Shown one piece after another: positions 1 to 7,889 of a stretch of DNA of 64,000 nt; position 1 is the stretch's first letter; every line of letters begins with the position of its first letter. A model generated the notes under the pieces. That model had not been told where the DNA came from and did no database searches. It worked only from the letters and a program-made list of their open reading frames with translations. Source of the stretch: Clostridium collagenovorans DSM 3089 (GTDB lineage Bacteria; Bacillota; Clostridia; Clostridiales; Clostridiaceae); the NCBI RefSeq assembly GCF_900130005.1, contig NZ_FQXP01000010.1, positions 88,235 through 152,234 on the forward strand, read 5' to 3'. The position numbers were made by a program, and so were the translations under genes.

Positions 1-613
1 GTTTAGTCACATTATTTCTTTTTAGTTGACCGGCTAACCATTCTAAATCTTTATTTATAAGATTTAAATTAAAGGTATTTATTTTTCCGTCTAATATTAA
101 TGTTATTGGCAATGAATCTTGGGTTGTAGGAATTTTTAAATCTTCCTTTGTGGCGAAGGTTAAATTAGTTTTAGGAATAATTGATAACTGTCCACTAGTT
201 TCTAAAATTGCATATTCAATTTCCTTTATGTTATAAAAGTTTTTTAATCTTAATTCTTCTAATAAATCATTTATATTTATACGTTCTTCCTTCAAAGCAT
301 CCATATCTATTCTTCCGTGTTCAATAATTATTGTAGGTTTTCCACTCAAGAGTTCTCTTGCTTTTTCGCTCTTTAGTTGAGCTGTAGATGAGAGAATTTG
401 AAGTATAACCAACACAATCATAGGAATAGCACTGAAAGCTAGGGGAATTCTGTTATCTTGCATAGGCATAGCTGCTAAGTCTGAAATCATAACAGTAATT
501 ACGATTTCGAAGGGTTGTAATTGTCCAATTTGACGTTTTCCCATTAACCTTATTACAACTAATGCCATAAAATATAAAATAACAGTTCTAACTATTAAAA
601 TAGTCATCTTCAT
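1..613 (-). CDS. DUF421/YetF-family membrane protein, 3' end cut by window edge
   Basis: Reading the minus strand from 613 to 1 gives 204 residues with no stop, so the C-terminus lies outside the window. The N-terminal third holds about three membrane helices, including the segment LIVRTVILYFMALVVIRLMG. These are followed by GKRQIGQLQPFEIVITVMIS, the signature of the DUF421 (YetF/YrbG) family. The rest is the soluble YetF C-terminal domain, with GKPTIIIEHGRID and DSLPITLILDG. An ATG at 607 is an alternative start. The GGCGGTG motif suits 607 better than 613, where it nearly touches the start codon. The biochemical role of the family is not settled, so no function is claimed beyond a membrane protein with a cytosolic domain. 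Confidence 0.85.
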   Translation of the reverse strand, partial: MKMTILIVRTVILYFMALVVIRLMGKRQIGQLQPFEIVITVMISDLAAMPMQDNRIPLAFSAIPMIVLVILQILSSTAQLKSEKARELLSGKPTIIIEHGRIDMDALKEERININDLLEELRLKNFYNIKEIEYAILETSGQLSIIPKTNLTFATKEDLKIPTTQDSLPITLILDGKINTFNLNLINKDLEWLAGQLKRNNVTK

Positions 614-827
614 CACCGCCCATATTTTATAAATTTATGTATTTTAATATAACCTAAAATATAATTTATATAAGTGTTTATATAAATTTTACTAGGGAAT
701 AGTAGAAAATATTTATTATTATCGGTTTAATTAATTTGTCTATTAAGATAATATAGAAATATAGGGATTGAGAATTCTTAAATTATGAAAAACTTAGGGT
801 GGTGACAGAAAGGACAGGAGGTAGCAA

Positions 828-2486
828 ATGTTTAAAATTAAGTTAAAAAATCATAATTCTTTAGAAATGAATGTGGGATCAATATTAAATGATATTTTAA
901 TAGAGAGTAAATTAAATGATACAGTAGAATTACCAATTATACTTGGAGAAATTAATGATGATATTTTAGAATTAAGTGAAAAAGTAGAGTGTAGTGGAGA
1001 ATTTAAACCTATAGATATAAGTTATGATATAGGAAAAAGAGCATATATAAGAACCTTACTATTTGTATTAATAAAAGCTACTTTAGATATATTTCCAAAG
1101 GCACGCATAACAATAGAGCATTCAATAAGTAAAGGTATATTTGGTGAGATAAAAAAGGATATTACCTTAAGTGCTGATGATTTAAATGCAATAAAGAATA
1201 GAATGAAGACAATTATAGAGGAAGATATAATTATAGAGAAATTAGAAGTATCTACAAAAGAGGCTATTGAAATATTTTCACAATATAATATGCTTGATAA
1301 AGTAAAATTACTTGAAAGTTTAAAAATAGATAGGGTAAAATTATATAGGTTAGATGGAAGATATGATTACTTTTATGGGCCAATGGCATATTCATCGGGA
1401 GTACTAAAATCATTTGATTTAATAAAATATGAATCAGGATTTTTACTTAGATATCCAACGGATGGTAAAAGTTTAAATATTCCTAAATTGAACCACTATC
1501 CAAAGTTAAATAGGATTTTTAAAGAAGCAGAAGAATGGGGAAATATAATGGAGATTCCAGATGTAGGTTCTCTAAATAAACTAGTAGAAGAAAGTAAAAT
1601 TGCAGATATGATTAGGGTAAATGAGGGGTTGCAAGAAAAGAAAATTGCATATATAGCTGATAAAATTTGTAGTAATAAGGATGTGCAACTAGTATTCATA
1701 GCTGGTCCTTCATCTTCAGGCAAAACTACATTTACTAAAAGATTGGCAATACAGTTAATGGCAAATGGAAAGAAACCAGTTCAAATTTCTATGGATAACT
1801 ATTTTGTAGATAGAGAAGTTACACCTTTAGACGAAAATGGTCAAAGAGATTTTGAATCTATTTATGCCATAGATATAGAGTTATTTAATAATCAATTAAC
1901 TCAATTGATTAAGGGTGAGAATATAGAAATGCCAACTTATGATTTTATTTTAGGAACAAGAGTTTGGAAGGGAGAAACACTGCAGTTAGAGAAGAATGGA
2001 ATAATTCTTATAGAAGGAATTCATGGATTAAATGAATGTTTAAGCAAAGATATATCTCAAAATCAAAAGTTTAAAATATATATAAGTTGTTTAACACAAT
2101 TGAATATAGATGATCATAATAGAATTTCTACTACAGATGTGAGAACTGTAAGAAGAATAGTAAGAGACAGTATAACTAGAGGATATAATGCGGAAAGAAC
2201 TTTAACTATGTGGCCTTCTGTTAGAAGAGGAGAAGAAAAGAATATTTTTGTATTCCAAGAAGAAGCAGATGTCATGTTTAACTCTAATTTAATATATGAA
2301 CTTTGCGTTTTAAAGAAATATGCTTTAAAGGAGTTGGACATAATAACAAAAGAAAGTCCTGTATATTATGAAGCTAAAAGATTAAAGAGTTTTTTACACT
2401 TCTTTGAAGATGTAGATGAAAAGTTAGTACCTGATGATTCTTTATTAAGAGAATTCATAGGTGGAAGTTATTTCTATGAAGATTAA
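828..2486 (+). CDS. Uridine kinase-like nucleoside kinase with TGS/ThrRS-like N-terminal region
   Basis: This is a 552-residue protein. The Walker A motif GPSSSGKTTF lies near residues 292-301 and is followed by a P-loop uridine kinase/phosphoribulokinase core (SMDNYFVDRE, PTYDF, ILIEGIHGLN, RRIVRDS). The N-terminal ~290 residues resemble the TGS plus second-additional-domain region of threonyl-tRNA synthetase, an arrangement known for a clade of bacterial nucleoside kinases. A uridine kinase would phosphorylate uridine or cytidine in the cytosol, but this clade's substrate is less certain. The start ATG has an AGGAGG Shine-Dalgarno six bases upstream. The next gene is 224 bp downstream, so it is probably transcribed alone. 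The kinase call is firm; the substrate is inferred. Confidence 0.85.
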   Translation: MFKIKLKNHNSLEMNVGSILNDILIESKLNDTVELPIILGEINDDILELSEKVECSGEFKPIDISYDIGKRAYIRTLLFVLIKATLDIFPKARITIEHSISKGIFGEIKKDITLSADDLNAIKNRMKTIIEEDIIIEKLEVSTKEAIEIFSQYNMLDKVKLLESLKIDRVKLYRLDGRYDYFYGPMAYSSGVLKSFDLIKYESGFLLRYPTDGKSLNIPKLNHYPKLNRIFKEAEEWGNIMEIPDVGSLNKLVEESKIADMIRVNEGLQEKKIAYIADKICSNKDVQLVFIAGPSSSGKTTFTKRLAIQLMANGKKPVQISMDNYFVDREVTPLDENGQRDFESIYAIDIELFNNQLTQLIKGENIEMPTYDFILGTRVWKGETLQLEKNGIILIEGIHGLNECLSKDISQNQKFKIYISCLTQLNIDDHNRISTTDVRTVRRIVRDSITRGYNAERTLTMWPSVRRGEEKNIFVFQEEADVMFNSNLIYELCVLKKYALKELDIITKESPVYYEAKRLKSFLHFFEDVDEKLVPDDSLLREFIGGSYFYED

Positions 2487-2709
2487 ATTTTCAACAAAAT
2501 ACAACAAAAAATGTTTTTAAAAATATAAAAAAGAAGGTATAATGTAATTGGATTAGAAAAAGATTTACGAGAATTTAATATATTATTATATATTTCGCAT
2601 AAAAATGATTTAAAAAGTCGAAATATAATATTTAGTGATAATATTTTAAATGAAATCTATTTTAGGTTTATTTAAGTAAACTAAAGAGGCGAAGGGAGAA
2701 ATATAGGTT

Positions 2710-3600
2710 ATGATATTCGCAAATAAAGGAAAAGAGTTAGTTGAAATATGTAATAGAGAAAATATCTCAATAGCAGAATATTGTATAAGATATGAGATGG
2801 AAAATTCTGATTTAAGTAGAGAAGAAGTTATAGAAGCTATGAAGAAGAATTTAGATGTAATGAAGGATTCTGCAAACTTTGCTATAAACAACGATGTTAA
2901 ATCAGTAAGTGGATTAATTGGTGGAGATGCTAAAAAAATTAAAAAGTATGCGGATAATAATAAAAGCTTAAGCGGAGAAGTTATGATTAAAGCTATGGCT
3001 CGTGCTTCTTCAAGTTCAGAAGTTAATGCAGCTATGGGAAGAATAGTAGCTGCACCAACAGCTGGTTCTTGTGGTATTTTACCTTCAGTAATCATAACTG
3101 CTGGTGAGCAATTAAACTCATCAGATGAGGAAATGGTAAAAGGGTTATTTACAGCGGCAGGTGTAGGAAATATAATTGCACAAAATGCTACTTTAGCTGG
3201 AGCAGCTGGAGGATGTCAGGCTGAGTGTGGTTCAGCAGCTGCAATGGGAGCAGCGGCTGCAGTTGAAATGATGGGTGGTACACCAGATATGGCCTTACAT
3301 GCAGCTTCAATAGTATTTAAAAATATATTAGGATTAGTATGCGATCCAATAGCTGGTTTAGTTGAAGTTCCTTGTGCTAAGAGAAATATAGCAGGAGCTG
3401 TAAGTGCTTTAACTACTGCAGATTTAGCTATGGCAGGTGTTAAGAGTGTAATTCCTTTTGACGAAGTTGTAGATGCTATGTATAGAGTTGGAAAACAACT
3501 TCCAAGTGAATTAAGAGAAACTGCAAAGGGTGGTTTAGCAATTACACCTACAGGTTTAAAGTTAGAAGAACAAATTATGGGAAGAAAATGTGGTAAATAA
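2710..3600 (+). CDS. sdaAA: L-serine dehydratase, iron-sulfur dependent, alpha subunit
   Basis: The 296 residues match the SdaAA alpha subunit of the two-subunit [4Fe-4S] L-serine ammonia-lyase, which converts L-serine to pyruvate and ammonia in the cytosol. Family motifs are GRIVAAPTAGSCGILPS, GGCQAECGSAAAMGAAA and GLVCDPIAGLVEVPCAKRN, whose cysteines are candidate cluster ligands. Length is normal for an alpha subunit. The beta subunit gene sdaAB, usually immediately upstream, is absent here; the 224 bp upstream contain no recognisable remnant. A GAAGGGAG element precedes the ATG by about 10 bases. Serine breakdown fits the amino-acid-fermenting lifestyle shown by the glycine reductase operon. 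Confidence 0.9.
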   Translation: MIFANKGKELVEICNRENISIAEYCIRYEMENSDLSREEVIEAMKKNLDVMKDSANFAINNDVKSVSGLIGGDAKKIKKYADNNKSLSGEVMIKAMARASSSSEVNAAMGRIVAAPTAGSCGILPSVIITAGEQLNSSDEEMVKGLFTAAGVGNIIAQNATLAGAAGGCQAECGSAAAMGAAAAVEMMGGTPDMALHAASIVFKNILGLVCDPIAGLVEVPCAKRNIAGAVSALTTADLAMAGVKSVIPFDEVVDAMYRVGKQLPSELRETAKGGLAITPTGLKLEEQIMGRKCGK

Positions 3601-3653
3601 TGGGGTTTTATTTAATAACACACTATAATTAAATAGTTAAAGAGAACAAAGAA

Positions 3654-3700
3654 GAAGGTTACTTTAAAATAATATTTTAAAGTAACCTTCTATATTTTAA
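3654..3700. terminator. Bidirectional hairpin terminator between sdaAA and the GQ-repeat gene
   Basis: There is a perfect 17-bp stem (3654-3670 with 3674-3690) and a 3-nt loop, followed on the plus strand by an A/T-rich TATATTTTAA tail. It sits between convergent genes and probably ends transcription of both. Confidence 0.7.
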
Positions 3701-3762
3701 TAATCAGTGTGATAATAATTGCTTAGAACTCTATTTATTTATACATAAAAAGATGGTGAAAT

Positions 3763-4470
3763 TTACTTTATTTTTATAAATGACAATAAATCTTTTATTT
3801 TTGATGAATCAAAATTTTTTAAATTTAATTTTGATAAATCAATTTTTGATAAATCAACTTTATCTTCTAGTCCTTTTAAAAGAGTAGTAGTGTCTGCACC
3901 TTCACAGTTTATTAATAAAAGTAAAAGTAAAATCCATATCCATGAGCATGTGTTATTATCAGGATCAGGTGTTGGATTATTAATATCAAGATTTAAAAAT
4001 AGTGCTAAAAAAATGAAGATAAAACTAAAATCAAAAGAAATAGATATATTATTATTAGCTACATCGTTGAAATTAGTAGCTGGATTGCCTATATTCTCTA
4101 ATACGGATAATATTTGAGAAGTTTCATTTTCATTACTTACCTGACCTTGCCCTTGACCTTGCCCTTGACCTTGTTCATTGTCAGAAAATTGCCCTTGACC
4201 TTGCCCTTGTCCTTGACCTTGTTCATTGTTAGATAATTGTCCTTGTCCTTGTCCTTGTCCTTGTCCTTGATGTGATTCTAAAATTGCAGCTTGAACTTGT
4301 TTTAATTCTTGAAGTTGAAGATTTAAATCATTTTGGATTTGAAGTTGTTCGTTTAACTGTTGATTTATTTGTTGTTGAATTTGTTTTAATTCAGCAACAA
4401 CCTCTAATAAACCATAATACATATTTCCTATATTGTAATAGCACATTTCACCATGTTTATTTTCGCTCAT
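3763..4470 (-). CDS. Low-complexity GQ-repeat protein with hydrophobic Cys-flanked segment
   Basis: No family is recognised. In the 235 residues, a Gln-rich coiled-coil-like segment (about 20-70) is followed by three 16-residue repeats, each a run of five GQ pairs plus a short acidic/polar spacer (LSNNEQ, FSDNEQ, VSNENE). Next come a hydrophobic Phe/Ile/Leu segment, a Pro/Asp/Asn linker, a short hydrophobic core bounded by cysteines (CSWIWILLLLLLINC), and a C-terminus with five-residue periodicity (DLSKI, DLSKL, NLKNF, DSSKI). The ATG at 4470 is chosen because AGGAGA lies eight bases upstream; the ATG at 4479 abuts that Shine-Dalgarno. It lies divergent to rubrerythrin. Surface or spore-layer location is speculation from composition only. 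Confidence 0.7.
   Translation of the reverse strand: MSENKHGEMCYYNIGNMYYGLLEVVAELKQIQQQINQQLNEQLQIQNDLNLQLQELKQVQAAILESHQGQGQGQGQGQLSNNEQGQGQGQGQGQFSDNEQGQGQGQGQGQVSNENETSQILSVLENIGNPATNFNDVANNNISISFDFSFIFIFLALFLNLDINNPTPDPDNNTCSWIWILLLLLLINCEGADTTTLLKGLEDKVDLSKIDLSKLNLKNFDSSKIKDLLSFIKIK
4135..4272 (-). repeat. Tandem 48-bp coding repeat (GQ blocks)
   Basis: Three 48-bp units encode the 16-residue GQ repeats of the overlapping gene. On the plus strand they read as runs of CCTTGCCCTTGA or CCTTGTCCTTGT. Such repeats are prone to copy-number change by slippage. Confidence 0.8.
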
Positions 4471-4605
4471 TAATGTCATCTCCTAAAATTTTTATAAGAA
4501 GGTTAACTTCTTAATAATATACTATTCATATATAGATAATAAGTTACAAGAAAAACAAAAAAACGACTTTGAGCTATTTAAAAATAATAGAAATTAATCT
4601 TATTA

Positions 4606-4658
4606 AGTAAAAATATAGTTTAAAAAGTAAAAATATGGCTTAAAAAGTAAAAAAATAA
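4606..4658 (+). repeat. Short intergenic tandem repeat, 20-bp unit, about 2.5 copies
   Basis: Units of the form AGTAAAAATATrGyTTAAAA begin at 4606 and 4626, with a partial third at 4646. They lie upstream of rubrerythrin, in the divergent intergenic region. No known regulatory site is recognised. Confidence 0.6.
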
Positions 4659-4777
4659 TAAAATGTATTATTAAGTATAAATATGAAGTTATTAATGATA
4701 TTAAATAAAAAGAGTTAAGTAACAGAAATCAACCTATGGAATAAAATGTTAGTGTAAAAATAATTTTGGAGGAAATG

Positions 4778-5329
4778 ATGAACTTAAAACTTAAGGATTC
4801 ACAAACACTAAAAAATTTACTAAAGACTTTTACAGGGGAGTCAAGGGCTAGAAATAAGTATACATTATATGCTGAAGTAGCGAGAAAAGAAGGATATGAG
4901 GATATAGCTGCTATTTTTAAGGAAACAGCTCATAATGAACTTGCACATGCTAGAGAGGTATTTAATAAGTATTTAAAGATAAATGGAACTACTTTAGAAA
5001 ATTTAAAAGATGCTGCAGCGGGAGAAAGTGCAGAGTATAAAAAGATTTATAAGGAGTTTGAAGAGGTAGCAAGACAAGAAGGGTTTAATGAAATAGCTGA
5101 TTTTTATAAGGAATTAAGAGAAGTTGAAGAAAATCATGAAGAGAGATTTTCAGATTTAGCAGATAAAATGGAAAAGGGAATGATTTTTAAAAGTGATAAC
5201 CCTATAAAATGGCAGTGTATGAATTGTGGATATATACATGAGGGAAAAGAAGCTCCTTTAGTATGTCCATTATGTAAATATCCTATTTCATATTTTAAGC
5301 CATATCGTACAGTATGTAGGGGTGAGTAG
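4778..5329 (+). CDS. rbr: Rubrerythrin
   Basis: This 183-residue protein has a ferritin-like diiron four-helix domain: GESRARNKYTLYAEVA, then FKETAHNELAHAREVF, and in the second half EVARQEGFNEIADFYKE and EVEENHEERF. A C-terminal rubredoxin-like [Fe(SCys)4] domain follows (CMNCGYIHEG and CPLCKYP, two CxxC pairs). Rubrerythrins reduce hydrogen peroxide in the cytosol of anaerobes using electrons from rubredoxin or NAD(P)H oxidoreductases. The ATG at 4778 is preferred because GGAGG is correctly spaced; ATG 4775 and TTG 4766 are weaker alternatives. The next gene begins one base after this stop, suggesting co-translation with the following two genes. Confidence 0.93.
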   Translation: MNLKLKDSQTLKNLLKTFTGESRARNKYTLYAEVARKEGYEDIAAIFKETAHNELAHAREVFNKYLKINGTTLENLKDAAAGESAEYKKIYKEFEEVARQEGFNEIADFYKELREVEENHEERFSDLADKMEKGMIFKSDNPIKWQCMNCGYIHEGKEAPLVCPLCKYPISYFKPYRTVCRGE

Positions 5330-5330
5330 T

Positions 5331-5684
5331 ATGTTTATAAGATATCCAGAGTCATTACTAGAAGAGTTATATAGAAGTCCAGAGAAGAAGAAGTGTAAAT
5401 CTTCAGAATACTATGAAGAGGATTTTGTTATAGAAGAAAAGCACCATAAAGATAAAACTTATATAAAAGAAGAATTCAAAGAAAAGAAATACGATAAGGA
5501 AGAATGTACAAGTAAAAAGCACGATAAAAAGATTATAGAAGCAAAGAAAGATGATAAAAAGAAAGAATGTACTAAGGATAATAAAAAGAAAGCTATGGAT
5601 AAAAATACAAGTAGTAAAATAGAAATAAATGAACTTTTAGATATTATAGACGAAGAATTCATTAAAGAGGCAACTAAAAAATAA
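5331..5684 (+). CDS. Lys/Glu-rich hypothetical protein between rubrerythrin and cation antiporter
   Basis: This 117-residue, highly charged protein is dominated by Lys, Glu and Asp. It has repeated KKxDKK-type stretches across residues 25-95, a tyrosine-containing N-terminus, and a short C-terminal segment (IEINELLDIIDEEFIKEA) that could form a helix. There is no signal peptide or membrane helix, so it is probably largely disordered. ATG 5331 is one base after the rubrerythrin stop and is served by an AGGGG element; a GTG at 5322 would overlap rubrerythrin. Its stop codon overlaps the antiporter ATG by one base (TAATG). Function is unknown; gene order suggests a link to redox stress or metal handling. 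Confidence 0.75.
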   Translation: MFIRYPESLLEELYRSPEKKKCKSSEYYEEDFVIEEKHHKDKTYIKEEFKEKKYDKEECTSKKHDKKIIEAKKDDKKKECTKDNKKKAMDKNTSSKIEINELLDIIDEEFIKEATKK

Positions 5685-6670
5685 TGTCTAATATATTTCA
5701 AGTAGCGCTATATTCTTTTTGCATGATTCCTCTTGCTTTTTTTCTAGGAAAAAATACTGAAAAAATATCAGATTATATTGGTGAAAAACAAGGTGGATTG
5801 TTAAGTGCTACCATAGGGAATTTACCGGAGTTGATTATGGGGCTTTGGTCTTTGAAATATGGAATGATTGCTATGGCGAAGGCTTCTGTCATAGGAAGTA
5901 TATTATGTAATATGCTTTTAGGTGTGGGAATAGCTGTAATCTATGGTGGAATAAAATATGGTGAACAAAACTTTAATAAGAATATAGCAAGAACTAATTT
6001 CCAAATGCTTGTATTATCCTTAAGCGCTATGATTGTGTTAGCAACTCTAGATGTATATGATAAGCTTTCAGTAAATATAAGTAAGAGTATATGCTTAGAA
6101 GTATCTATTGTATTGATGGTTATTTATATATTAGGTCTAATATTTTCCCTATTCACTCATAAGAGAATTTTTGAAACCTCAGAGGAGATAAAAAGTAAAA
6201 AAGAAAAGGACAAAGATTTTATATATATAGTAATAAAGTTAATTGTCTTAACTATTTTATTGAATTTTATCGCTGAAAAATTAGTATTCAATTTAAATAT
6301 TTTTAGCGAGACTTATAATATTTCTGAAGAGTTTTTAGGAATAGTTTTAATACCATTATTAGGAAATATGGGTGAAATAGCATCATCTATAATTAGTGCT
6401 GCTAATAATAAAATAAATCTAAGTATAGAGACGTCGATAGGGTCTTGTATACAGATGTCTATGTTTGTGTTACCTATAATGATAATTGCTGCTTCAGTTA
6501 TGGGAATAGGCATGAATATGATTTATTCAGGATTTGAAGTAATTATGACGGTAATTGCTGTAATAATGTCTTATATAGTGTTTCAGGATGGTAAGACTTA
6601 TTGGTTTGAGGGTGCTATTTTATTGAGTATATATATAATAATAACTTTAGCATATTACTATATTGCTTAG
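5684..6670 (+). CDS. Calcium/proton (CaCA superfamily) antiporter
   Basis: The 328-residue integral membrane protein has about ten helices. It carries two inverted alpha-repeat signatures, SATIGNLPELIMGLW near residues 41-55 and PLLGNMGEIASSIISAA in the second half. The GNxxE glutamates are the cation-binding residues of the Cax/ChaA branch. A charged cytosolic loop (SEEIKSKKEKDKD) splits the halves. It would export Ca2+ or a related cation in exchange for H+ across the plasma membrane. Its ATG overlaps the previous stop in TAATG, implying translational coupling with the Lys/Glu-rich protein and rubrerythrin. Ion specificity is not determined. Confidence 0.85.
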   Translation: MSNIFQVALYSFCMIPLAFFLGKNTEKISDYIGEKQGGLLSATIGNLPELIMGLWSLKYGMIAMAKASVIGSILCNMLLGVGIAVIYGGIKYGEQNFNKNIARTNFQMLVLSLSAMIVLATLDVYDKLSVNISKSICLEVSIVLMVIYILGLIFSLFTHKRIFETSEEIKSKKEKDKDFIYIVIKLIVLTILLNFIAEKLVFNLNIFSETYNISEEFLGIVLIPLLGNMGEIASSIISAANNKINLSIETSIGSCIQMSMFVLPIMIIAASVMGIGMNMIYSGFEVIMTVIAVIMSYIVFQDGKTYWFEGAILLSIYIIITLAYYYIA

Positions 6671-6674
6671 TAAA

Positions 6675-6703
6675 CCTTAAAATTTCTTTGAGAAATTTTA
6701 AGG
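6675..6703 (+). repeat. Perfect inverted repeat downstream of antiporter
   Basis: A 13-bp perfect stem with loop TTG lies immediately after the antiporter stop but has no T-run. It is probably a 3'-end stabilising hairpin or an accessory to the stronger terminator that follows. Confidence 0.55.
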
Positions 6704-6715
6704 AATAATTAAAAT

Positions 6716-6762
6716 GAGAAGTATTATCTTATGGATATAAGGTAATATTTCTCTATTTTTTT
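6716..6762 (+). terminator. Rho-independent terminator
   Basis: The 17-bp stem (GAGAAGTATTATCTTAT with ATAAGGTAATATTTCTC, two wobble pairs) is followed by TATTTTTTT. It ends the rubrerythrin/antiporter unit. Confidence 0.85.
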
Positions 6763-6801
6763 AATATAATATTTATGATAACGGTCAAAGGAAGTGATAA
6801 G

Positions 6802-7128
6802 TTGACGTATAGAAAAGTTATTGAAACTTGTTATTGTGATATAAATAATTTAAGTGACTTACTTGGAAAACTTGTTGGTTCATATACTGCATTGGTTGGA
6901 GCTGCTGGTGAGTTAAATAAAATTGCATTGAGTAGCAAAAGTGAGATTAATAGAACTTTAGATAGAGTAGAAGATCTAGGGTATGTTATAGACGAAGCAA
7001 TAAAAGCTCTAGATTGTAGTGTATGTAATTATGGGACTTATTGCAAGGTTAAATCTGGAACTATGAAACCTCATATAGTAGAAAAGCATGTGTCAACTGA
7101 AATTCATAGAGATTTTATTTCAGAGTAG
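6802..7128 (+). CDS. Small Cys-containing hypothetical protein
   Basis: This 108-residue protein has no recognised family. Its first half looks helical (KIALSSKSEINRTLDRVEDL). The second half carries clustered cysteines (DCSVCNYGTYCKV), with a further CYC pair near the N-terminus, so metal or redox chemistry is possible but unproven. The TTG at 6802 is chosen because AGGAAGTG lies 6-7 bases upstream. The in-frame ATG at 6775 sits only five bases after a TATAAT at 6765-6770 that looks like this gene's -10 box, and it lacks a Shine-Dalgarno. It lies between two terminators' territories and is likely monocistronic or read into the CBS gene. Confidence 0.65.
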   Translation: MTYRKVIETCYCDINNLSDLLGKLVGSYTALVGAAGELNKIALSSKSEINRTLDRVEDLGYVIDEAIKALDCSVCNYGTYCKVKSGTMKPHIVEKHVSTEIHRDFISE

Positions 7129-7210
7129 AAATAAAAAATATCTTTTAAATTAATTTGCTTAATCTTATATTTTTTTGTTTTATGGATAAAATAAATTTGA
7201 GGTGATGCAA

Positions 7211-7642
7211 ATGTATGTAAAGGATATTATGACTATAAATGTTGTAAGTGCCAATCCTGAGAGTACTGTAGAGTCTGTAGCAGATTTAATGAAAAACCAC
7301 CATATAGGAATGGTTCCAATCTGTGATGATAATAATAAAGTAATAGGTGTGATCACAGATAGAGATATAGTTTTAAGAAGTGTATCACAGGGGGAAGAAT
7401 GTAAAAATCAAAGGGTAAGAGAAATTATGACATCTAATCCTACACTTATAAGTAGAGAGATAGATATAAATGAAGCAGCTGATATAATGGGAAGAAAACA
7501 AATAAGACGTTTACCTGTTATTGATGATAGCGGACTTATAGGGATAATTTCTTTAGGAGATGTATCCCAAGAGTTAGAACATAAAGATACAGCAGGAGAA
7601 GCATTAAGTAATATCTCTAGTTATAGTTCTTCGGAAAATTAA
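7211..7642 (+). CDS. CBS-pair domain protein
   Basis: In 143 residues there are two consecutive CBS motifs: VKDIMTINVVSANPESTVESV through VIGVITDRDIVLRSV, then VREIMTSNPTLISREIDI through LIGIISLGDVSQEL. Together they form one Bateman module with almost no other sequence. Such stand-alone modules bind adenine nucleotides and act as energy or redox sensors; the ligand here is not deducible. ATG 7211 is chosen because GAGGTG lies six bases upstream; the GTG at 7202 is part of that element. A strong terminator follows. A Ser-rich C-terminal tail of about 15 residues is likely disordered. Confidence 0.88.
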   Translation: MYVKDIMTINVVSANPESTVESVADLMKNHHIGMVPICDDNNKVIGVITDRDIVLRSVSQGEECKNQRVREIMTSNPTLISREIDINEAADIMGRKQIRRLPVIDDSGLIGIISLGDVSQELEHKDTAGEALSNISSYSSSEN

Positions 7643-7644
7643 TA

Positions 7645-7695
7645 AACAAATTTAAATAATCCATGGATATCCATGGATTATTTTATTTGTTTATT
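7645..7695 (+). terminator. Hairpin terminator after CBS gene
   Basis: A long stem is centred on a perfect 22-bp palindrome (AATCCATGGAT/ATCCATGGATT). It is extended by AAACAAAT/ATTTGTTT arms, with TTTTATTTGTTTATTT on the 3' side. Confidence 0.75.
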
Positions 7696-7736
7696 TAAAT
7701 ATTTCAAATTATATATTATAATATTGAGGTATAAGA

Positions 7737-7778
7737 GAAAGTATAGTAATAAATTTACTATACTTTCAATAATTTTTT
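7737..7778 (+). terminator. Second hairpin plus T-run upstream of lipid kinase
   Basis: A 13-bp perfect stem (GAAAGTATAGTAA / TTACTATACTTTC) is followed by AATAATTTTTT. It may be a backup terminator for the CBS gene or an attenuator upstream of the lipid kinase. No ORF lies between it and the previous terminator. Confidence 0.65.
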
Positions 7779-7889
7779 AGTATAAAATTATGTATTTATA
7801 AATGAGAAAAAAGGAATATTAAGTTTAGATTAAAGTTAACTATAGTATGGGTGTAAAAACTTAAAGAAGGTGTTAAGGGGGAATTTATA

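Noticed and set aside
4135..4272. CRISPR-like regular repeats
   Set aside because: The 48-bp periodic units are in-frame coding repeats of a GQ protein with no unique spacers.
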